Of a DNA stretch of 9,407 bases, positions 1 to 5,447 are shown one piece after another. The notes beneath the pieces are model-generated. The model ran no database searches. It had not been told where the DNA came from and was given only the letters and a program-made list of their open reading frames with translations. Each line of letters begins with the position of its first letter. The first letter of the stretch is position 1. The position numbers were made by a program, and so were the translations under genes. Source of the stretch: Thermoflexales bacterium (GTDB lineage: Bacteria > Chloroflexota > Anaerolineae > Fen-1058); NCBI GenBank assembly GCA_016931085.1, contig JAFGFO010000051.1:1-9407 (forward strand), given 5' to 3'.

Positions 1-1230
1 GGCGGCGGCGGATTCAGCCGGCAGCAAATGGAACAAGTCCTGGCCGGATTGGGCAGCCGCGTCTTTTTGATGCACAACACGCACGAAGACGCGCCGGTGA
101 TCTTGCAGACACGCTGGGTGCTCTCCTACATGCGCGGGCCGCTCACGCGCAACCAGATCAAGACGCTGATGGATCCCCTCAAAGCCGCTCAGCCTATCGC
201 GGCCCCCGCGGCGGCCACACTCGCTGCGACAGCAAGCGCGGCGGCAGCAGCCGCTCCAGTGGCCAAGGCCGTCACGACGGTCGTGCCTACGGGGCAGCGC
301 CCCACGGTCGCGCCCGACGTTCCGCAGTACTTTGTGCCGGCGCGCGGCCGCGCGCCGGCAGGCAGCACGCTGTTTTATCGTCCGGCGATCTTTGGCGCGG
401 CCCAGGTAAACCTGGCCGACACCAAGACCAGAGTCGACGTGACGCAGAGCGTGACGGTCACGACACCTGTGACGGACGAGGCCATCCCGGTAATGTGGGA
501 AAACGCGCAGGAGATCGACGTGCCGGCTTCTGAGCTGGACAAGACACCGGCCGCCGGCGCGCAGTATGCCGATCTGCCGGCTGCGGCGGGCAAGGCCAAG
601 AACTATGCCGCCTGGCAAAAGGACTTGATCACCTGGCTGGCCGGCACACGGCAGATCGAATTGTACCGCAGCCCCAGCGCCAAAGTCATCTCCAAGCCGG
701 GCGAATCCGAGCGCGACTTTCGCATCCGCTTGCAGCAGACGACGCGCGAGGGGCGTGACGAGCAAGTGGACAAGCTGCGGCGGAAATACGCGCCCAAAGT
801 CAGCTCGTTGCAAGAGCGTATCCGGCGGGCAGAGGCAGCCGTCGAGCGCGAAAAGGCGCAGGCCGATCAGCAAAAAGTGCAGACGGCCCTCTCGATGGGC
901 TCAACTTTGCTGAGCGCCTTCATGGGCCGCAAGGCCTTGGGGAGCGCGAAGAGCACCGCCAGCGGCGTGAGCCGCTCGATGAAAGAGAGCCGGGATATCG
1001 AACGGGCTAAGGAGACGGTCGAGGCCCTGGAGAAGCAGTTGGCCGAGCTCAACGCTGACTTTGAGGCGCAGGTGGCCGAGCTGAAATCGAGCGCGGACCC
1101 GCTCAAAGAAGAATTGGAGACGATCGCGATCAAGGCGAAAAAAGCCGGCATCAACGTACAGTTGTGCGCGTTGGCGTGGACGCCTTATTGGCGCGACGCG
1201 CAAGGCATCTTGACGCCGGCCTGGGAATGA
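1..1230 (+). CDS. HerA/FtsK-like ATP-binding protein, C-terminal part (5' end outside window)
   Basis: The reading frame is open from the first base (GGGFSRQQ precedes the first in-frame ATG at 28), so this is the last 409 residues of a longer protein. Window residues 1-60 (SRVFLMHN, WVLSYMRGPLTR) resemble the end of the RecA-like core of HerA/VirB4-type P-loop ATPases; the Walker motifs would lie upstream and are not seen. An Ala/Pro-rich linker follows (about 60-115), then a mixed domain (115-240), then two predicted coiled coils (about 250-295 and 330-385) separated by a small-residue stretch, SMGSTLLSAFMGRKALGS. The protein ends in a short hydrophobic strand (VQLCALAWTPYW). The stop overlaps the next start as ATGA, so translation is probably coupled. 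Known of the family: hexameric DNA pumps or helicases. The HerA assignment is a recollection of family style, moderately sure; any other ATPase of the FtsK-HerA superfamily is possible. Confidence 0.62.
   Translation, partial: GGGGFSRQQMEQVLAGLGSRVFLMHNTHEDAPVILQTRWVLSYMRGPLTRNQIKTLMDPLKAAQPIAAPAAATLAATASAAAAAAPVAKAVTTVVPTGQRPTVAPDVPQYFVPARGRAPAGSTLFYRPAIFGAAQVNLADTKTRVDVTQSVTVTTPVTDEAIPVMWENAQEIDVPASELDKTPAAGAQYADLPAAAGKAKNYAAWQKDLITWLAGTRQIELYRSPSAKVISKPGESERDFRIRLQQTTREGRDEQVDKLRRKYAPKVSSLQERIRRAEAAVEREKAQADQQKVQTALSMGSTLLSAFMGRKALGSAKSTASGVSRSMKESRDIERAKETVEALEKQLAELNADFEAQVAELKSSADPLKEELETIAIKAKKAGINVQLCALAWTPYWRDAQGILTPAWE
335..360. repeat. Perfect 26-bp palindrome inside the ATPase gene
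   Basis: The 26 bases equal their own reverse complement with no central spacer: 13-base arms begin TGCCGG and meet at a central GGCC inside GCGGCCGC. Symmetry breaks at both flanks (G334 and G361). In frame it encodes residues of the Pro/Ala/Arg linker (PARGRAPA), where protein constraint is weak. Confidence 0.9.
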
Positions 1231-1895
1231 TGCCCTTGTTGGACTTTTTCAAACGGCTGTTTCAGAAAAGTGAGCCGGGCGTTGGCGCGACACGTGCCCC
1301 GCGGCTGGCAGCGACCGCCGGTGTCGTGTCGTCAGGCGCGCCGGCCAGCTCAGAAGCGGAGCCGCTCATGGCAGAGACCGCCGGTGCAGCTCCGCCCGTT
1401 ACGCAGGCTCCACCTGCGCTCGACCAGCTCGCCCAACGCGTCAGCCGCGCGGCCGAAAGCATCCTGGAAAACGAAAGCTTGACGGACGGGCTGGACGAGA
1501 CGGCGGCCGAGCAGCTTTTGAGTTGGGGGATAGCCTGTGCCGAGACGGCCGCGCGAGACACCGCCAGCCTGGGTGAGGCTGAGGCGGAGGAGGCTCTCTC
1601 CCCTCGCATGCGCGCCACGCGCATGCTGATGCGCTCGGTGAAGGCGTGGATCGCCAGCCGGCCAACGGCTGGAACTGACCCGGCGCAGTTGAACGAGATC
1701 GTCGAACAAGCTGCCATCGTCTATGGCTGGGATTTAGACCCTAGCGCTGAGCGCCTAGGCGCTTTCTTGGAACAACAAAATGCGGCCGGGCTCGACCCCC
1801 AGGGCATGATCGCCGGCTTGCGCGAATTGCTCACATCCCAGGAAGAGAACAATGACCAAAAACGCCCGCTCCACCAGCCAGAAGAAATCGAGTAG
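1227..1895 (+). CDS. Hypothetical Ala/Glu-rich acidic protein, partner of the ATPase gene
   Basis: I do not recognise this family. The frame is open from 1164, but the natural start is the ATG at 1227 (or the adjacent ATG at 1230), which overlaps the upstream stop as ATGA; this gives 222 or 221 residues. There is no strong Shine-Dalgarno sequence, consistent with translational coupling. Residues 1-15 (MMPLLDFFKRLFQKS) form a short amphipathic segment. Residues 16-60 are low-complexity Ala/Pro/Ser/Thr. From about 65 the chain looks all-helical and acidic (for example LSWGIACAETAARDT, then VYGWDLDPSAERLGAFLEQQ). There is no signal peptide, membrane span or cysteine cluster. The last 44 nt overlap the start of the PLD gene. 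A role as adaptor between ATPase and PLD protein is inferred from overlap alone. Confidence 0.8.
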   Translation: MMPLLDFFKRLFQKSEPGVGATRAPRLAATAGVVSSGAPASSEAEPLMAETAGAAPPVTQAPPALDQLAQRVSRAAESILENESLTDGLDETAAEQLLSWGIACAETAARDTASLGEAEAEEALSPRMRATRMLMRSVKAWIASRPTAGTDPAQLNEIVEQAAIVYGWDLDPSAERLGAFLEQQNAAGLDPQGMIAGLRELLTSQEENNDQKRPLHQPEEIE

Positions 1896-3090
1896 CTCGT
1901 CGCAGGCGGCATCTCAACAGCGATTGAGGATGATCCTGAGCTTCCTGGCCATAGTCGCGAGCCTGGGCTGCTTTTATCTCCTCGTTGGCAACGACCCATC
2001 TGAGTTGTTCCCAGTGGCCCTGACCGCCATCAGCCAGATGACGCCAGCCGAGCCATCACCAACTCAGCCCCCGTCCACGGCCGTCCCGGCTGGGCAAGAT
2101 TGGTGGGAAGTTTATTTCACCGACCCGGCCACCCTCAAAAACCCGAACGTGCTGGCCGGATCCATCCCTGAAAAGTTGATCGAGCGCATCGACAACGCCC
2201 AGCAGTCCATCCACATCGCCGCCTTCGAATTCGGCCTCACCCCGGTGGCCAAGGCGCTTATCGCGGCCCACAAGCGCGGCGTGGAGGTGCAGTGGGTCAC
2301 CGACGAAGAGAACGGCCTCGGCGCCGACGGAGAAGCAGGTCGCAGGCAGTTCGCCATGCTCAAGAAGGCCGGCATCAAGGTCAAGGACGACCAGAACAGC
2401 GCGCTGATGCACAACAAGTTCGTGATCTTTGACCAGCAGGTGGTCTGGACCGGCTCAAGCAATCTCACGACCAATGGCAATTTCCGCAACAACAACAACG
2501 TGATCGTGATCAAATCGCCCCAAGTGGCGCTTATGTACGAGCGCGAGTTTGCCGAGATGTGGGCTGGCCAATTTGGCCCGACCTCGCCTTCCACAGCAAA
2601 CCAACAGTCCCTGACCATCGACGGGACCTCGATCCAGGTCTTGTTCGCCCCCGAGGACAAGGTTATGAATTACCTGATCCCACTGGTCAAGAGCGCCGAG
2701 AAAAACATTCGTGTCATGGCCTTTTCGTTCACGCACGACAAGCTAGGCGAGGCCGTGCTAGGGCGATCCAAGGCCGGGGTGGACGTGGCCGTGATTTTCG
2801 AGACGAGCGGCAGCAAGACCAGGTACAGCGAACTGACCCGCTTGTACTGCGCGCGAGTGCCGGTGCGCCAGGATGGCAACCCCGGCACCTTTCACCACAA
2901 GGTCATCGTCATCGACGAGGAGATCGTCGTCACCGGCTCGCTGAATTTCTCGGAGAGCGCCGACACCAGCAATGACGAAAACGTCGTCGTCATTACCAAT
3001 CGCACCATCGCCGCGCTGTACCTGCAAGAGTTCGAGCGCCGCTGGGCCGAGGCGGGAGAGCCGGACGCCGAGAGCATCACGTGTGAATAG
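1852..3090 (+). CDS. Membrane-anchored phospholipase D superfamily protein (two HKD motifs), possible nuclease
   Basis: 412 residues. The start ATG at 1852 is preceded by AGGAAGAG (1840-1847) and lies inside the previous gene. A basic, Ser-rich N-terminus (residues 1-24) leads into one membrane segment (about 27-45), then a Pro/Thr/Ser linker (62-82). Two PLD-type repeats follow. HKD motif 1 is H187-x-K189-x4-D194 (HNKFVIFD), followed by GSSN. HKD motif 2 is H348-x-K350-x4-D355 (HHKVIVID), followed by GSLN. Both catalytic half-sites are complete, so an active enzyme is expected. Known of the family: phosphodiesterases such as Nuc-type endonucleases and phospholipases, acting through a covalent phosphohistidine. 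Lys-rich N-in topology predicts that the catalytic part lies outside the membrane. Substrate (DNA or lipid) cannot be decided from sequence. Its position last in a coupled operon with a HerA-like ATPase favours nucleic acid, as inference. Confidence 0.88.
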   Translation: MTKNARSTSQKKSSSSSQAASQQRLRMILSFLAIVASLGCFYLLVGNDPSELFPVALTAISQMTPAEPSPTQPPSTAVPAGQDWWEVYFTDPATLKNPNVLAGSIPEKLIERIDNAQQSIHIAAFEFGLTPVAKALIAAHKRGVEVQWVTDEENGLGADGEAGRRQFAMLKKAGIKVKDDQNSALMHNKFVIFDQQVVWTGSSNLTTNGNFRNNNNVIVIKSPQVALMYEREFAEMWAGQFGPTSPSTANQQSLTIDGTSIQVLFAPEDKVMNYLIPLVKSAEKNIRVMAFSFTHDKLGEAVLGRSKAGVDVAVIFETSGSKTRYSELTRLYCARVPVRQDGNPGTFHHKVIVIDEEIVVTGSLNFSESADTSNDENVVVITNRTIAALYLQEFERRWAEAGEPDAESITCE

Positions 3091-3092
3091 AA

Positions 3093-3120
3093 TTGACATA
3101 GCCTGGAAAGGGCTTATAAT
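3093..3120 (+). promoter_or_regulatory. Consensus sigma70-type promoter of the coiled-coil/HhH gene
   Basis: TTGACA at 3093-3098 and TATAAT at 3115-3120 are both perfect consensus hexamers, separated by 16 bp. The -35 begins two bases after the stop codon of the PLD gene. Transcription would start near 3127, giving a leader of about 58 nt. That leader is AT-richer than its surroundings and holds only a weak dyad (GTGAT at 3147-3151 with ATCAC at 3159-3163). Confidence 0.85.
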
Positions 3121-3171
3121 GAGTTATCAGAATAGCCATCAAGCTCGTGATGTCAAAAATCACCCAAAAAC

Positions 3172-3177
3172 AAGGAG
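3172..3177 (+). promoter_or_regulatory. Strong ribosome binding site for the coiled-coil/HhH gene
   Basis: AAGGAG lies 7 nt before the ATG at 3185 and fixes that start. Together with the consensus promoter it predicts high expression. Confidence 0.88.
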
Positions 3178-3184
3178 TTAGGGC

Positions 3185-4513
3185 ATGTATATTCATATCT
3201 TCACTTTGATCGTTCTCCTGATTGTAGCTTTCCTGCTAGGGGTGTTGCTGGCCTGGCTGTACGGGCGACGGCAACTGGAGGCAAGTGAAAAACGCGTCAA
3301 CGATCTGCTGGCTTCGTTGAATCAGAAAGAGAAGCATGCGCGGGGGCTCGTCGCTCAGATTGAAACACTCGAGACCGACAAGCACGATCTGTCCACGCGA
3401 CTGGCCGAGCAAGAGCAGGTCGCCAGCCAGTTGGAGGGGCAAGCGCGCGACCAGGCCACCCAAATCCAAGCGCTGGAGGCAAAACTGGAGGCGAGCAAGG
3501 CCGAGATCGCAACGCACAAACAGGAACTCGCCGCCCGGGCTGAAACGTTCGAGACCGCCAAGCGCGATTTGTCCGCGCAGTTGGCCCAGCGAGGCCAAGC
3601 CGCTATCCAGTTCGAGGGGCAAGCGCGCGACCAGGCCACCCACATCCAGGCGTTGGAGGCGAAACTGGCCGCCGAGCGAGAGCAAGCCGCCAAGCTGGAG
3701 GGGCAAGCGCGCGACCAGGCCGCCCAAATCCAGGCGTTGGAGACGAAACTGGCCGCCGAGCGAGAGCAAGCCGCCAAGTTGGAGGGGCAAGCGCGCGACC
3801 AAGCCACCCACATCCAGGCGCTCAAGACGCAACTGGAGGCAAGTGAAGGGCGCGTTGGCGCTCTGCGGGCCTCGTTGAACCAGAAGGAACAGCAAGCACA
3901 GGAATTCGCCACCCGGAGCACAACCTTCGAGAGCGCCAGGCGCGATCTATCTGTGCAACTGACCGAGCGAGAGCAGGCTGCCAGCCAGTTGGAGGGGCAA
4001 GTGCGCGACCAGGCCACCCACATCCAGGCGTTGGAGGCAAAACTAGAGGCGAGCAAGGCCGAGATCGCGGCGCACAAACAGGAACTCGTCGCCCGAGCTG
4101 AAACGATTGAAACCGCCAAACGCGATTGGTCCGCGCAGTTGGCCCAGCGAGGTCAAGCCGCTATCCAGTTCGAGGGGCAAGCGCGCGACCAGGTCACCCG
4201 AATCCAGACGCTGGAGGCGCAACTGGAGGCATACAAGGCCGAGATCGCGGCGCTCAAGCGAGAACCGGACGACCTGGCTCTCATCGAGGGCATCGGCCCC
4301 AAGATTTCCCAGCTTTTTCAAAAGGCCGGCATCAGGACCTTTGCGCAACTGGCCAGCAGCGAGGTGGCTCGCTTGCGGCAGATTCTCGACCAGGCCGGGC
4401 TGGCGATGGCCGATCCAGGCACCTGGCCTGAGCAGGCCAGGCTGGCCGCCGCTGGCGACTGGGACGCGCTGAAGGTGCTACAGGGCCAGCTCAAAGGCGG
4501 GCGCAAAAAGTAG
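3185..4513 (+). CDS. Membrane-anchored coiled-coil protein with C-terminal helix-hairpin-helix domain
   Basis: 442 residues, start fixed by AAGGAG at 3172-3177. One N-terminal membrane segment (about residues 5-27) is followed by GRR, predicting that the rest is cytoplasmic. Residues 30-355 are a long Ala/Gln/Glu/Lys/Arg-rich coil made of repeats. The motif EGQ(A/V)RDQ occurs six times, starting at residues 84, 144, 172, 200, 270 and 330. Residues 362-440 form a helix-hairpin-helix module (DDLALIEGIGPKI, AGIRTFAQLA, then TWPEQARLAA) and a basic tail GGRKK. Known: HhH modules of this DDLxxIEGIGPK type are common in bacteria and related to DNA-binding or protein-binding HhH folds. Function is unknown; a membrane-to-nucleoid tether is a reasonable inference. 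It has its own promoter and is probably transcribed apart from the ATPase operon. The very repetitive coil also produces long spurious frames on both strands. Confidence 0.88.
   Translation: MYIHIFTLIVLLIVAFLLGVLLAWLYGRRQLEASEKRVNDLLASLNQKEKHARGLVAQIETLETDKHDLSTRLAEQEQVASQLEGQARDQATQIQALEAKLEASKAEIATHKQELAARAETFETAKRDLSAQLAQRGQAAIQFEGQARDQATHIQALEAKLAAEREQAAKLEGQARDQAAQIQALETKLAAEREQAAKLEGQARDQATHIQALKTQLEASEGRVGALRASLNQKEQQAQEFATRSTTFESARRDLSVQLTEREQAASQLEGQVRDQATHIQALEAKLEASKAEIAAHKQELVARAETIETAKRDWSAQLAQRGQAAIQFEGQARDQVTRIQTLEAQLEAYKAEIAALKREPDDLALIEGIGPKISQLFQKAGIRTFAQLASSEVARLRQILDQAGLAMADPGTWPEQARLAAAGDWDALKVLQGQLKGGRKK
3434..4199 (+). repeat. Internal coding repeats (84-bp tandem units within a 558-bp duplication)
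   Basis: A core beginning GAGGGGCAAGCGCGCGACCA occurs at 3434, 3614, 3698, 3782, 3992 (one change) and 4172 (identical at 19 or more bases). Spacings are 180, 84, 84, 210 and 180 bp, all multiples of three. The units 3614-3697 and 3698-3781 differ at only 4 of 84 positions. The blocks 3434-3613 and 3992-4171 differ at about 15 of 180, and both lie 558 bp apart, as do the cores at 3614 and 4172. This points to a large duplication plus local 28-codon expansion. Confidence 0.92.
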
Positions 4514-4557
4514 AACACGTGAGCGCCGCTCAGAAGCAGAACACATGAGCTACGCTC
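4512..4557. repeat. Short imperfect direct repeat, period 26 bp
   Basis: AGAACACGTGAGC at 4512-4524 and AGAACACATGAGC at 4538-4550 begin two 20-base copies (4512-4531 and 4538-4557) that match at 17 of 20 positions. Each copy contains GAGC-NNN-GCTC, a small dyad. The first copy overlaps the stop codon of the HhH gene. The purpose is unknown; it may be remnant or terminator-like structure. Confidence 0.7.
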
Positions 4558-4568
4558 TTCACCAGGCA

Positions 4569-4674
4569 TGAAAATTTTCACCGCGAAGGCGCAAAGGACG
4601 CCAAGTCTTTTGATTTCTTCTTGGCGCTCGCCAATCCCCGCAGGGGATTGGATGCGTCTTGGCGGTTATTTTCA
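4569..4674. repeat. Imperfect palindromic intergenic element (MITE/REP-like)
   Basis: The left end (TGAAAATTTTCACCGC, 4569-4584, continuing GAAGGCGCA to 4593) and the reverse complement of the right end (TGAAAATAACCGCC, then AAGACGCA; 4674 to 4653) match at about 19 of 22 positions, allowing a small gap. Inside lie a CGCCAAG/CTTGGCG pair (4599-4605 and 4620-4626) and a perfect hairpin at 4631-4651. The left arm reads as repeated CGC-AAG-like steps. I recall similar CCGC-AAG-CGC-AAG repeats dispersed in other bacterial genomes, which I cannot verify here. No clear target-site duplication is visible. It fills the gap between two convergent genes and may also help end transcription. Confidence 0.55.
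4631..4651. repeat. Perfect 9-bp hairpin with 3-nt loop
   Basis: CCAATCCCC (4631-4639), loop GCA, GGGGATTGG (4643-4651). It lies between convergent genes, within the larger palindromic element. No T-run follows on either strand, so it is not a classical intrinsic terminator, though it could stabilise both 3' ends. Confidence 0.8.
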
Positions 4675-4682
4675 AAGTAGCC

Positions 4683-5201
4683 CTAAGCCGGTGTGGCTGG
4701 GACGGTGATGACCGGGGGGCGTTGGGCCAGCTCCCTATCCAGCACGAGCAAGGCGTTGAGGTTATCGCCCACCATCTTGAGCCGCTGGATAATTTCGTCG
4801 GCGTTCTTTTCTTCCTCGACCTGCTCGGTGACGAACCACTGAAGCTTAATCTGGCTGGGATAGTCGTTCTCCTTGACCGCCAGGGCATACAGTTGGTGGA
4901 TCAGGCTGGTCACTTTTTGCTCGTGCTCCAACACCTGCTGCGCGATGCTGAGCGGCGAGCCGAACTCGGCCGGCGGCTGGTCGATCGCATGGAGCACGAC
5001 GCGTCCGCCCCGCTCGTTGACGTAATCGAAAAAAATCATCGCGTGCAGCGTCTCTTCCTGGCTCTGCACGCGCATCCAGTTGGCAAAGCCCGGCAGGTTG
5101 GCCGTCTCAAAGTGGGCCGACATCGACAGGTAGAGATAGGCAGAGTATAGCTCGTGCTTGATCTGCTCATTGATCGCGTCTTGCACTGACTTGCTCAACA
5201 T
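4683..5201 (-). CDS. ftnA: Bacterial non-haem ferritin
   Basis: 172 residues, the usual length of FtnA-type ferritins. It stores iron by oxidising Fe(II) at a di-iron centre and depositing ferric mineral inside a 24-subunit cytoplasmic cage. The ferroxidase residues fall at the same numbers as in Escherichia coli FtnA: E17, E49, E50, H53, E94, E126, Q127, E129 and E130. The segments [12 protein letters not shown] and EETLHA are typical. The frame is open upstream to 5300, but the ATG at 5201 has GAGGAG six nucleotides upstream (5208-5213 on this strand) and gives the canonical N-terminus [13 protein letters not shown], so this start is chosen. The C-terminus ends in [11 protein letters not shown], a short extension. 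The gene diverges from the kinase and its leader carries two palindromes that match those before the kinase. Confidence 0.96.
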   Translation of the reverse strand: MLSKSVQDAINEQIKHELYSAYLYLSMSAHFETANLPGFANWMRVQSQEETLHAMIFFDYVNERGGRVVLHAIDQPPAEFGSPLSIAQQVLEHEQKVTSLIHQLYALAVKENDYPSQIKLQWFVTEQVEEEKNADEIIQRLKMVGDNLNALLVLDRELAQRPPVITVPATPA

Positions 5202-5245
5202 AAAAAACTCCTCGGGTATATTGGATGATATGGTATATACAGTAT

Positions 5246-5261
5246 GCCAGTTCTTAATGGC
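5246..5261. promoter_or_regulatory. Operator-like palindrome 1 (ferritin side)
   Basis: GCCAGT-TCTT-AATGGC: inverted arms with one mismatch. It is two bases from palindrome 2 (centres 19 bp apart). Its CTTAATGGCAC (5253-5263) is repeated exactly at 5428-5438 in palindrome 4. Confidence 0.6.
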
Positions 5262-5263
5262 AC

Positions 5264-5281
5264 CACCATTTCTTAATGGTG
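5264..5281. promoter_or_regulatory. Operator-like palindrome 2 (ferritin side)
   Basis: CACCATT-TCTT-AATGGTG: perfect 7-bp arms, 4-base centre. It lies just downstream of the predicted ferritin -10, at about the transcription start, a position suited to repression or to an mRNA hairpin. Confidence 0.65.
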
Positions 5282-5288
5282 CAGCATA

Positions 5289-5317
5289 AGTATACCACAT
5301 TTCGACCGAGCACCCAA
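5289..5317 (-). promoter_or_regulatory. Candidate promoter of the ferritin gene
   Basis: On the minus strand, TTGGGT (5317-5312) and TATACT (5294-5289) are 17 bp apart. The -35 is weak (TTG only), the -10 good. Transcription would start near 5282 and the leader of about 80 nt would contain both palindromes at 5246-5281. Confidence 0.5.
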
Positions 5318-5318
5318 G

Positions 5319-5347
5319 TTGCCTTCTTCATTTTCCAGTGGTATACT
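5319..5347 (+). promoter_or_regulatory. Candidate promoter of the kinase gene
   Basis: TTGCCT (5319-5324) and TATACT (5342-5347) are separated by 17 bp. Transcription would start near 5354, giving a leader of about 94 nt that contains the palindromes at 5401-5436. The -10 region is the exact mirror image of that of the ferritin promoter (GTGGTATACT, 5338-5347, against AGTATACCAC, 5289-5298). Confidence 0.55.
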
Positions 5348-5399
5348 GGTATCGAGATTACCCGCCGTAGGGGCGACCCGCCGACTCGCCCTTACTCTG

Positions 5400-5417
5400 C
5401 GCCATTAGGAAATGGCG
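5400..5417. promoter_or_regulatory. Operator-like palindrome 3 (kinase side)
   Basis: CGCCATT-AGGA-AATGGCG: perfect 7-bp arms, 4-base centre, with the same CCATT/AATGG half-site as the ferritin-side palindromes. Confidence 0.65.
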
Positions 5418-5419
5418 GC

Positions 5420-5436
5420 GCCATTATCTTAATGGC
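5420..5436. promoter_or_regulatory. Operator-like palindrome 4 (kinase side), next to the ribosome binding site
   Basis: GCCATTA-TCT-TAATGGC: perfect 7-bp arms, 3-base centre, centre 19.5 bp from palindrome 3. It ends three bases before the GAGGA Shine-Dalgarno sequence (5439-5443) of the kinase, so as RNA it would form a hairpin next to the ribosome binding site. Confidence 0.65.
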
Positions 5437-5447
5437 ACGAGGACGCT

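Noticed and set aside
1164..1226. Upstream start of the acidic protein at 1164
   Set aside because: It would overlap the ATPase gene by 67 nt with Arg-rich out-of-frame residues; the ATGATG at 1227 with ATGA overlap is the usual arrangement.
2559..2975. 138-codon plus-strand frame inside the PLD gene
   Set aside because: Arg/Gln/His-rich out-of-frame product overlapping the complete second PLD repeat; no RBS or motif.
3355..4119. 254-codon open frame on the minus strand (and 219-codon frame at 3236-3895)
   Set aside because: These are mirror products of the repetitive coil gene. Their proteins are Ser/Trp/Arg- or Leu/Gly-rich repeats without a family resemblance, and the plus-strand gene has a promoter, RBS, membrane segment and HhH domain.
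3434..4199. CRISPR-like regularly spaced repeats
   Set aside because: Spacings are unequal (180, 84, 84, 210, 180), the 'spacers' are themselves repeated, and all units stay in one reading frame of a coiled-coil protein.
4631..4651. Intrinsic terminator
   Set aside because: The hairpin is perfect but no T-run follows on either strand; kept as a hairpin within the palindromic element.
5202..5300. Upstream extension of ferritin to an ATG at 5300
   Set aside because: It would translate the -10 region and both palindromes; the ATG at 5201 has a good RBS and gives E. coli FtnA residue numbering exactly.
5246..5436. Fur box or IdeR box at the ferritin gene
   Set aside because: The half-site CCATT/AATGG with a 3-4 base centre does not resemble the GATAATGATAAT-type Fur box or the TTAGGTTAG-type DtxR/IdeR box.
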